Part shown: positions 7,672 to 15,007 of the stretch, piece after piece
How positions within the stretch are numbered: the stretch's first letter is position 1
Layout: each line of letters starts with the position of its first letter
Program-made: the position numbers and the translations under genes
Notes under the pieces: generated by a model
Databases searched by the model: none
What the model saw: the letters and a program-made list of their open reading frames with translations, nothing else
Told to the model about the DNA's origin: nothing
Origin: a virus
Virus record (IMG/VR): IMGVR_UViG_3300005747_000132
Coordinates: 1 to 27,988 of that record
DNA: 27,988 bases
Direction: 5' to 3' (one strand)

Positions 7672-8287
7672 TTTTATAGAAGTAGGCGAAGTAGGAGTTA
7701 TTCTTTGTGATCTACCTACACAACTAAAAACTAAACTCGATACTATTACTGATAACTTACAACAAGATTTTACAAAAGGAAATAGTTTCAATGACAATCT
7801 AGTAGGACATATTAAACACGAATATGCTTTAGACTATGACACAGATTTAGATATTTTCTTAAACAATCTTATTACAGATTATAATGAAAAATATCCAAAT
7901 TACCTTAAAGATTACAATGTATTATTCAACGATGCTCCGTTAGGATTACACAACCATTGGGTTAATTTTCAAAAGAAGCATGAATTTAATCCTCCTCATT
8001 CTCACAGTGGTGTTTTTAGTTTTGTAATATGGTTAAAGATACCTTATGATTTACAAGAAGAATTAGACTACTTTGGCAATGTAAATCAAGGAAGTAAGAC
8101 AAGTATGTTTAATTTTTTATATACAGATGGGTTAGGTAAAATAAAAACTTACAATATACATGTAGACAAAAACTTTGAAGGAAAAATATGTATGTTTCCT
8201 TCAGAAATGTTACACTATGTAAATCCGTTTTATACTTCTAATGATTATCGTATAAGTTTAAGTGGAAATATAAAACTACAAAACTAA
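7664..8287 (+). CDS. 2OG-Fe(II) oxygenase-like protein with HxH motif, last gene of operon
   Basis: This 207-residue protein has an oxygenase-like core. NPPHSHSGVFSFVIWLKIP holds His112 and His114 in place of HxD, and CMFPSEMLHYVNPF holds His184 as third ligand. Arg196 (DYRISLSGNI) sits where 2OG-binding arginines usually lie. The ATG at 7664 is chosen over an in-frame ATG at 7565, because the longer version would run about 100 bases into the previous gene and the added residues look like an out-of-frame read of it. It therefore overlaps the previous gene by eight bases. It ends five bases before the stop of the convergent glycine-rich adhesin gene. Substrate unknown; it could act on the same target as the other oxygenases of the operon. 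Confidence 0.78.
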   Translation: MNNFIEVGEVGVILCDLPTQLKTKLDTITDNLQQDFTKGNSFNDNLVGHIKHEYALDYDTDLDIFLNNLITDYNEKYPNYLKDYNVLFNDAPLGLHNHWVNFQKKHEFNPPHSHSGVFSFVIWLKIPYDLQEELDYFGNVNQGSKTSMFNFLYTDGLGKIKTYNIHVDKNFEGKICMFPSEMLHYVNPFYTSNDYRISLSGNIKLQN

Positions 8288-8292
8288 TTGTT

Positions 8293-9885
8293 TTAGTATC
8301 TTACAATAACAATACCTGGTCCACCACGGCCACCTGCGCCACCACCTGATGGGTTAGCACCTGCGCCACCGCCACCGCCAGCACCACGGTTATTACTACC
8401 GTCGCCGCCGTTTTGACCTGGCTCACCACCAAAGCCGCCTCCTCCAGAGCCGCCTCCTGCACCAATACTAGTAGAAGATCCTGATCCTCCTCCACCGCCT
8501 CCAGCGTATGTTACTGTTGAACCTGAAATATCTGAGTTACGTCCTGAACCACCTGGTGCTCTACGTCCGTTACCACCAGTACCGCCGACTCCACCAGCGC
8601 CGCCGCCACCTGCTCCTGAATATGGTGATTGGTTTGGATTTGGTCCACCAGCATTACCGTAACCGTATGTTCCACTATCTCCTGGTTGTCCTGGTTGTTC
8701 TGCAGATCCTGTTGGTCCACTTGCAGAACCTCCGCCTCCACGTCCACCGCCTGATCCACCTGGCCCACCGTTTGCTATTGGTCCTCCTGGACCACAGCCA
8801 CCGTAACCACCACCAATTGCTGTTAGTGTTCCGAATGTAGTATTTGTTCCTTTTTCTCCTGGTGTCTCTCCACCTGAGTAACCGTTAGCGCCTCCGAAGC
8901 CTCCACGTCCGATTGATCCACTTACGGATCCTCCTGGACTAACTGGGAAACTAGGTACATCAATCATGCCGCCTGCTCCTGCACCTGCACCACCGTCAGT
9001 ACCGCCGGAGTTAGCACCACCATTACGTGTACCACCGCCACCACCACCTGCAACTACAAGTACTCTAACTGAACTAACGCCAGTTGGTACGTTGAAAGTA
9101 AATCCGCCTGTGGATGTATAAGTTGATGTTACTGGTGCTTTAACTGTAATAGAAAATGCTCTATCTAGTGTGTCACCTTCGTTGTCTGTTGCTCTAACAG
9201 TAAAGTTTGAAGTTGTGTCTGATCCTTGGGCACTTGCTGTACCTGTAATTGTACCATTAGCATTAAAAGTCATTCCTGACGGAACTGATCCACTTACTAT
9301 TGAGTATGTAGGAGTTCCACCGTCAGCATCTGTTGCTGTAAGTGTAATTGTAGGATAACCTGATCTACCACTATCATAAATTGTAGCAACACTTCCTGCT
9401 CCTGTTGACCAAACTGGAAATGTATTAATTGTTCCCGCTGGTTCTAACACTGCTGAAAGTCCTGATGGATTAGTTACTTTTATTCCATAACTCTGTGCTG
9501 GAACAAAGTTAACAGTTGCCGCATTTGTTGCACAAGTGAGTTCACCTGAGTTTACAAAAGTTGTTGAAAGTGTTCTGTCAATGTTACTAACACCTGCACC
9601 AGTTACTTGTACTTGTGATCCAGTTTTAAAATTTGATCCTGTAATAGTAATAGTAGCGTCGGTTGCTTCATAAATTGTACCAGTTTGATTACTAACAGTT
9701 GGCGGAGCATCAATACCTGCCCAACCTGTTGAATTGTATTGCTCTAAAAAACCTAAAGTAGAATTATATCTAAGTTCACCTACTGATCCAGTTGGCCGTT
9801 GTGCTGATGTGCCTCCCGGAACTTTAATACTTCCAGTACCAGTAAACCTTCTATTTTTTCCAGTAAAATCTCTTAAATCACTCAT
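8293..9885 (-). CDS. Adhesin with TIG-like, Ig-like and C-terminal glycine-rich domains
   Basis: This 530-residue virion protein is likely a tail-fibre tip. Residues about 18-60 are the shared fibre motif (VPGGTSAQRP, GELRYNS, closing W). Residues about 62-140 look like an IPT/TIG domain (ATITITGSNFKTGSQVQV). Residues about 165-250 look like a putative Ig/cadherin-like domain (PSGMTFNANGTITGTAS). From about 257 a strand-rich lead-in (GGFTFNVPTGVSSVRVLVV) opens a glycine-rich domain of about 250 residues that closes with GPGIVIVRY. Glycine-rich domains of this kind occur in phage adhesins; the T-even gp38 adhesin packs polyglycine-II helices and binds host outer-membrane receptors. The ATG shares one base with the stop of the 1507-residue fibre (TAATG), so the two are translationally coupled and probably assemble together. 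Confidence 0.87.
   Translation of the reverse strand: MSDLRDFTGKNRRFTGTGSIKVPGGTSAQRPTGSVGELRYNSTLGFLEQYNSTGWAGIDAPPTVSNQTGTIYEATDATITITGSNFKTGSQVQVTGAGVSNIDRTLSTTFVNSGELTCATNAATVNFVPAQSYGIKVTNPSGLSAVLEPAGTINTFPVWSTGAGSVATIYDSGRSGYPTITLTATDADGGTPTYSIVSGSVPSGMTFNANGTITGTASAQGSDTTSNFTVRATDNEGDTLDRAFSITVKAPVTSTYTSTGGFTFNVPTGVSSVRVLVVAGGGGGGTRNGGANSGGTDGGAGAGAGGMIDVPSFPVSPGGSVSGSIGRGGFGGANGYSGGETPGEKGTNTTFGTLTAIGGGYGGCGPGGPIANGGPGGSGGGRGGGGSASGPTGSAEQPGQPGDSGTYGYGNAGGPNPNQSPYSGAGGGGAGGVGGTGGNGRRAPGGSGRNSDISGSTVTYAGGGGGGSGSSTSIGAGGGSGGGGFGGEPGQNGGDGSNNRGAGGGGGAGANPSGGGAGGRGGPGIVIVRY
8300..9065 (-). repeat. Glycine-rich coding tract of the adhesin
   Basis: The tract encodes runs of Gly-Gly-x and Gly-x-Gly with Ser, Ala, Asn and Pro between them. 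On the plus strand it reads as CCACC/CCGCC-rich sequence, clearly richer in GC than its surroundings. Low complexity here would favour recombination between copies and length change in the adhesin. Confidence 0.7.
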
Positions 9886-12800
9886 TATAATACCTCAATC
9901 AATTTCCAGCCGTGTGTGGCATTTGTATATACAAGACCTATTGCTGAATTTTCTGTAGACAGTGTCAAGTCTTCTGCTAGTCCCATTATGTTATTTCCAT
10001 TTCTTCCTAATACTAGGTTGTTGCTATCAAAAGTTCCTGCTAGATCTAAAATTCTTACAGCATCGCCCATTGCTGGTGACGCTGGAAGTGTTATAATAAA
10101 ACCGCCGCTTGTTGTATCACACATAAAGCCTTCGCCTTTTGTGATTGCAGTTGCGGTAGAAACTTCTGACCATTTAATACTACCTGCTGGTTCCCAACTA
10201 GATGCTCCATAAACTTCTAAACTATTTGTTGTAGTGTTGTATCTGAACATACCTGATACAGGTGAACCTGGTCTATTAGCAGTTGTACCACTTGGTAATT
10301 TAAAGTGTGAACCACCAATCTCTGCTACTTCAACACCTGCAATATCAAAGTCAATTGTGTCTGTGGCCGCACCATTTCCGTTTACTTCTACTTTAGATTG
10401 TGAAGGACTATTACCTGCAACAATAGTACCTTGGCTTGCACTTAGACTTGTAATTTCTTGATCAACATAAGTTTTAACTGCTTTTTCTGTTGGAACTGAT
10501 TCATCTGAATTATCAGCAAAAGTACCATCAGTACTAAATTCGTTAACTGTAGCACCCTGCCTACCTGCTGTAATACTACCTAGTTGTAGTTCGTTCAAAC
10601 CAGATAAATCAAACTCTTCAGACGAAAGTGTTGCTCGTCCTGTTGCTTGTTCAACTTTGAAATAGTCACCTACTCTAAAGTTACCGTCTTGGTCTGTTGT
10701 TACATAGAAAACTCTACCACCATCTTCAGCAAGTGTTTCTTTATTCTGATCCGGTTGCTGTGGATAATCTGCTTGAATAATAACTGGATAATTTGTATCT
10801 GCAAATCCGCCAGTACCAATATCTAAGAAGTCATGTCCGCTCATTCTAACTTGACTAAATGCTTCACGGAATACAACTGATGTACTATCGTCTGGTGTTT
10901 TGTTACTCGGAATAGCAGGATCTATTTGTATTGTACCAATACCTGTGTTTGGATCAAAATTACTTACACCAATAACAAAATATGTTTCTGTGTCTCCTGT
11001 AATTTGTAATACAGAACCTTCTTTTGGTGATCTTGTTAAGCCATCAATTGTAAAAATTACACCTGTTCCAATACCTGCAAAACCTTGTCTATTTGCTACA
11101 AGTGTTCTTGTTTGACTAGGTGATTGGTTAAGTGTAAGTGTTGAGTCAGTACTTCCTAAAGTAAGGCTGGCCGCTGTTATTTCTTCAATTGATTTAGTAA
11201 CTACTGTGTTTGTAGTTTGTGTGGCTCCGACGATCGCCGCAAACACATAACTTCCAGATGTTACAGTACCAATTCCTGAGGCAATGTTACGTTGTACATT
11301 TAATATAACACTATTACCTTGTTCCGAACCTGCGGCAATAACATTAACACCGTCAAGCATTACACCGTTAAGTGCTATATTGCTAGTTCCGTTATCAAAA
11401 ATTTGTGTCCATGATTCTACTCCAGCACTTGAATATCTTGCTACTAATCCAGTATTATTATTGTTAGTACCTTCGTTCATATAACCTACAAGGTATACAT
11501 CATTGCCAAAAGGTAAAACATCTTTCCATTCGCCTTCTTCTGTACTTAATGCTAATTGTTTTTGCCATGCAATATCACCTTTTACATTTATTCTAAATGC
11601 TAAAGGATTTTTGTTTACTGCGCCGGCATCATAATAACCTACTGCTACCAAATAGATACCATCACCGTTACCTGTGTCTAATCTTAATTTGTTTATTCTT
11701 ACATCACCATAAATGTATGATGCTACGTAAGCACCGTTTGATTCAAGTCTTGTAATAACTGATTGGTTAGCAGTTGAATCGTAACTTGCAATATATATAT
11801 TACCAGACGCTGTTGCATCACCTGCTAGTGCATATGTATCTGTTGATGTAGTCGGTGTTGCCGCTACACATGCAGAACTTGCAACAAGTGTATTTGCCGC
11901 GGCACTATCATTATATTCTAATGTTCTTGACCATTGTTCTATACCTGATGGATTTAATTTTGTTACACTTGATCCTGTTGTTGTATGTGTACCGATGGCA
12001 TATAAGTTATTACCATCTGTTGTTATATCAGCAATTTCTGAAGTATCACCAATAGTTTTCTGCCATTGTATTTCACCTGCTTTAGAAATACTTAAAACAA
12101 AACCTTTATTTGTTGCACTATCATATATAACACCGCCTGCATAATATCTGTCACTTACTTCTACAACACTATGAACTGCTCCATAACTGCTTTCGTAAGT
12201 GTACACCCAGTCTAAACTTCCTGCTGAATTAAATTTACAAATAAATGGATAACTTGCTGTGTTTGACCAACTTGAAGTTACATCTGTACCTGTAGGATTT
12301 GTATGTCCTACGAAAATTCTATTACCAACACTATCTCTATAACTTGTAAACACATGTACATTTGTGCCTAATTGTGTAACTGAATTAATAGTTTGATCGG
12401 TTAACTGTAATGTTCCTGTTAGGGGTGTTTCTAATTGTGAATACCCACGAGCAACAGCGCCATATTCTCCATATGAGTTGTTACCAACAATAGCACGAAT
12501 TTTACCACCGCTTTCTGCAAGATAACCGTTATTACAGTAATATGTAAAACAACTTACAATCTCAGTTCTACCATCATTTAGTGCATGTACACCAACGCCG
12601 TCACTGTTAATCTGTGTCCAATCATTTGCAACCATACTCTTATAACCACCGTTGTGTAGAGCACCGTCGATTTTAAATCCAGTTCCGCCTGGAGTAAATG
12701 AAGTACAGTTTTGTACATAAGGTGATTGTGAAGTAATCCAAACACTTGTATCATCAGGACCAGTACCTGGATCTAATCCTACAATAACACTTCCTGTTGA

Positions 12801-14408
12801 GAAATTTCTAAACACAAAGTTACGTAATCTACAACCGTTGTTCATGTGGAACACATCGGAGTTAGCATTTGGTGTTGATCCATCATCGGATATACCAACA
12901 CCGAACCCGTTGTCATTTGTAGTATCCGGTCCAAGTGTAACAGCACCTAAGCCGTTACCTTCAAGTACTACACTGCGTCCTACTTTGATTGGACATTGTT
13001 CTGTGTATGTACCTGCTTGAACGTTAATACGGCATTGTCCTAAACTAAATGTTTGAGTTGCCGCATGTTTAAGTGTTTTCCAAGACGTTGTAGGTGTTCT
13101 ACCATCGTTTGTATCATCTCCTTGTGGAGATACATAATAATCATTTTGTGGAGTTAAGTGTCCCCAATATGGCGCACCATCTTTAACTGTTAAGAAAGAA
13201 CCACTAGGACCAACTGGCAATCTTGTTGTTTGTGTTGCATCTCTAAAGATTATATCACCTTTAGTTGTTAAAACAGCATTCGAATCACCTTGTGCCATCA
13301 TCTGCCAAATAGCATTATCAGTACCTGGTGTTGTACCTGTATTGTCTGCTGTTAATGAAACGTAACTTGAAGTAGCATATTCTACAACATCGCCTATTTC
13401 ATATTCAGTTGCAATGTCCCAAGCACCTCTCCAATAAAAACCATCTGAAAATAATTCCCAATAATCTGCATTTGGTGGCTCAGGGGAAGTAGAGCCATCA
13501 TTTTCATACCCTTCAGTACAAATATATGATCTACCATTTAATCTAACTACATCTCCCGGTTTATAACTAGTGGAGCCATCGTAGCCACCTTTCCAGTTAA
13601 ATCCATCTACTAGTAAATCCCATCCACTAGTATCAATTGTTGGGGGTGTTTGTGGATTTACATTATCATAAAAAATTGCACTTTTACAAACATAAATTTT
13701 ACCACCATATTTTACAACATGGTTAGGTGCATAATCTGAAATATTATTCCAATCTTGTAACCATTTTAAACCTGTTGATAATATATCCCAAAAAGCAGTG
13801 TTACTTGGATTTTCAGTTTGACCTAACGGTCTTTTTGTTGATTGTACAACATATTGATTACCACCGTAGTTAACAACGTCACCTGGTCTATACTGTGTAG
13901 CATCTCCCCATGCTCCTACATTTTCATATCCTTTTGAATAGATATCCCAATATACAGTATTTGTTGGATCGTTGTTTAATGAATTTTGTTTACATACGTA
14001 TAAGAAACCACCATAATAAACTATATCACCTTTTTGATAATTTACTGAAATACTGTAATCGCCTTCAAATTGTTGGCCATCTACAAATTTACTCCAGTAA
14101 CCTGGCTGATCATATGGATTTTGATTTGTGCTTTCTTGTAAAGCAATATATACTGCTCCACCGTATGTTACTGTTTGTCCTTTTTTGTATAGTGTTGAGG
14201 TTCCCCATACTCCTGCACTTTCAAGTCCTTCTGACATTACCTCGAATTTTGATGAATTATTAACAAAAACAGTGTCACTTGTATGAGCGTCAATACAAAC
14301 GTAGACACTAGGACCGTATTTTACAATATCGTCTTTGTTATATGCAGTGGTAGGAGCCCAATCGCCCTTCCACGTAAATTTTAAATTTCCTAGGTTAATA
14401 ACTGTCAT
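9885..14408 (-). CDS. Giant fibre: seven CBM-like repeats, beta-helix, beta-propeller-like insert, fibre modules
   Basis: This 1507-residue protein is a probable long tail fibre or adhesin. Residues about 10-390 hold seven repeats of about 53 residues with the pattern W-x4-Y-x2-GD-x-V-x-Y-x-G-x2-YVC (for example AWGDATQYRPGDVVNYGG), as in CBM5/12-type carbohydrate-binding modules. Residues about 422-680 look like a right-handed beta-helix beginning YYVSPQGDDTNDGRTP. Residues about 685-1040 hold at least five blade-like units with G-x3-W (SLDWVYTY, EIQWQKTI, DIAWQKQL), like a beta-propeller. Residues about 1188-1265 carry RMSGHDF and a GRVFY/TDQDGNFRVGD module shared with the 1559-residue fibre. 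The shared LPSGTTANRP motif is near 1371, and a common phage-fibre end domain (FIITLPASPAMGDAVRI) closes the protein. The start overlaps the previous stop as ATGA. Confidence 0.88.
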   Translation of the reverse strand: MTVINLGNLKFTWKGDWAPTTAYNKDDIVKYGPSVYVCIDAHTSDTVFVNNSSKFEVMSEGLESAGVWGTSTLYKKGQTVTYGGAVYIALQESTNQNPYDQPGYWSKFVDGQQFEGDYSISVNYQKGDIVYYGGFLYVCKQNSLNNDPTNTVYWDIYSKGYENVGAWGDATQYRPGDVVNYGGNQYVVQSTKRPLGQTENPSNTAFWDILSTGLKWLQDWNNISDYAPNHVVKYGGKIYVCKSAIFYDNVNPQTPPTIDTSGWDLLVDGFNWKGGYDGSTSYKPGDVVRLNGRSYICTEGYENDGSTSPEPPNADYWELFSDGFYWRGAWDIATEYEIGDVVEYATSSYVSLTADNTGTTPGTDNAIWQMMAQGDSNAVLTTKGDIIFRDATQTTRLPVGPSGSFLTVKDGAPYWGHLTPQNDYYVSPQGDDTNDGRTPTTSWKTLKHAATQTFSLGQCRINVQAGTYTEQCPIKVGRSVVLEGNGLGAVTLGPDTTNDNGFGVGISDDGSTPNANSDVFHMNNGCRLRNFVFRNFSTGSVIVGLDPGTGPDDTSVWITSQSPYVQNCTSFTPGGTGFKIDGALHNGGYKSMVANDWTQINSDGVGVHALNDGRTEIVSCFTYYCNNGYLAESGGKIRAIVGNNSYGEYGAVARGYSQLETPLTGTLQLTDQTINSVTQLGTNVHVFTSYRDSVGNRIFVGHTNPTGTDVTSSWSNTASYPFICKFNSAGSLDWVYTYESSYGAVHSVVEVSDRYYAGGVIYDSATNKGFVLSISKAGEIQWQKTIGDTSEIADITTDGNNLYAIGTHTTTGSSVTKLNPSGIEQWSRTLEYNDSAAANTLVASSACVAATPTTSTDTYALAGDATASGNIYIASYDSTANQSVITRLESNGAYVASYIYGDVRINKLRLDTGNGDGIYLVAVGYYDAGAVNKNPLAFRINVKGDIAWQKQLALSTEEGEWKDVLPFGNDVYLVGYMNEGTNNNNTGLVARYSSAGVESWTQIFDNGTSNIALNGVMLDGVNVIAAGSEQGNSVILNVQRNIASGIGTVTSGSYVFAAIVGATQTTNTVVTKSIEEITAASLTLGSTDSTLTLNQSPSQTRTLVANRQGFAGIGTGVIFTIDGLTRSPKEGSVLQITGDTETYFVIGVSNFDPNTGIGTIQIDPAIPSNKTPDDSTSVVFREAFSQVRMSGHDFLDIGTGGFADTNYPVIIQADYPQQPDQNKETLAEDGGRVFYVTTDQDGNFRVGDYFKVEQATGRATLSSEEFDLSGLNELQLGSITAGRQGATVNEFSTDGTFADNSDESVPTEKAVKTYVDQEITSLSASQGTIVAGNSPSQSKVEVNGNGAATDTIDFDIAGVEVAEIGGSHFKLPSGTTANRPGSPVSGMFRYNTTTNSLEVYGASSWEPAGSIKWSEVSTATAITKGEGFMCDTTSGGFIITLPASPAMGDAVRILDLAGTFDSNNLVLGRNGNNIMGLAEDLTLSTENSAIGLVYTNATHGWKLIEVL
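13238..14381 (-). repeat. Seven tandem CBM5/12-like coding repeats
   Basis: Seven units of about 53 codons open the 1507-residue fibre. Each has an early aromatic/Trp, then Tyr, GD or a variant, V-x-Y and a closing Y-V/I-C/A. The units are well diverged at DNA level, so they are old repeats rather than a recent expansion. Confidence 0.75.
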
Positions 14409-14665
14409 TGTGGGTTCTCTCTATACGTATATATTAGTTGTCCATTGGTATTTATCGAATACTTTCCATCATCGTCACCAATGTATTTTTCAGTAAACAA
14501 ATCAACATTGTTACCGTCTTTAAGTTTAACTTCTCCGCTAGTAATTCTAGTATATTCTAAATTACCATTTGAATTCTTATTAAATCCATGGAAACAACTA
14601 CGTCCTTGGCCACTTCCTGCAGGACCACCTTGTGGATTTCCAATAAAATTAGGTATAGTTGCCAT
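14405..14665 (-). CDS. Small probable virion protein, unknown function
   Basis: This 86-residue protein is not assigned to a function. The first 25 residues are rich in Gly and Pro (FIGNPQGGPAGSGQGRS), followed by a short segment with strand-like spacing (EYTRITSGEVKLKDGN) and DLFTEKYIGDDDGKYSI. It lies between two structural genes: its start is one base after the stop of the 110-residue gene, and its stop overlaps the start of the 1507-residue fibre (ATGA). GGAG for this gene lies inside the end of the upstream gene. Tight coupling to the fibre suggests a partner such as an attachment or assembly protein, but that is inference. Confidence 0.75.
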   Translation of the reverse strand: MATIPNFIGNPQGGPAGSGQGRSCFHGFNKNSNGNLEYTRITSGEVKLKDGNNVDLFTEKYIGDDDGKYSINTNGQLIYTYRENPQ

Positions 14666-14666
14666 A

Positions 14667-14999
14667 TTACGTTATCTCCAATACACTTACAATGCTATCT
14701 AAACTATTTGCAGTATCTGATCTAACGCATAGTTCTTGATTAGGCTTAATAACAAGTTTTTGTTCTCCACCTACTGGTACAGTTGCCGCACCTGCATTTA
14801 ATGTTGTTCCTTTAAGTAGATATACTTCTGTACTATCTACATCACGCACAAATATATCTAATACAACACTATTTGATGTTCTATTTGATACTGTAAACCC
14901 GATAATTGTAGTGTAAATTACACTAGCACCAGGGGTGTATACAGTTACATCTGCTGTTCCTATTCCTGCATTTAATTTGTTATCAAAACTGTTTGCCAT
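14667..14999 (-). CDS. Small beta-rich virion-associated protein (paralogue-like to 20293-20640)
   Basis: This 110-residue protein follows the pattern of a small beta-sandwich protein common in marine myovirus fibre clusters. It has an N-terminal segment (VTVYTPGASVIYTTIIGFTV), then asparagine, a strand (VVLDIFVRD), a YLLKG segment, PVGGEQKLVIKPNQELCVRS and a final hydrophobic strand. The same order (Y-T-x, short polar loop, D-x-x-IVxN, H-QLKIPGGET, L-x-LENGD) is seen in the 115-residue protein at 20293-20640, so they are likely distant paralogues. TTAGGA at the end of the 1559-residue fibre serves as ribosome-binding site. Function unknown; a fibre accessory or capping role is possible. Confidence 0.75.
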   Translation of the reverse strand: MANSFDNKLNAGIGTADVTVYTPGASVIYTTIIGFTVSNRTSNSVVLDIFVRDVDSTEVYLLKGTTLNAGAATVPVGGEQKLVIKPNQELCVRSDTANSLDSIVSVLEIT

Positions 15000-15007
15000 A
15001 CTATTAA

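Noticed and set aside
8300-9065. CCACC/CCGCC-rich tract considered as a GC-rich foreign insertion
   Set aside because: It is explained fully by glycine codons (GGN) on the minus strand of the adhesin gene.
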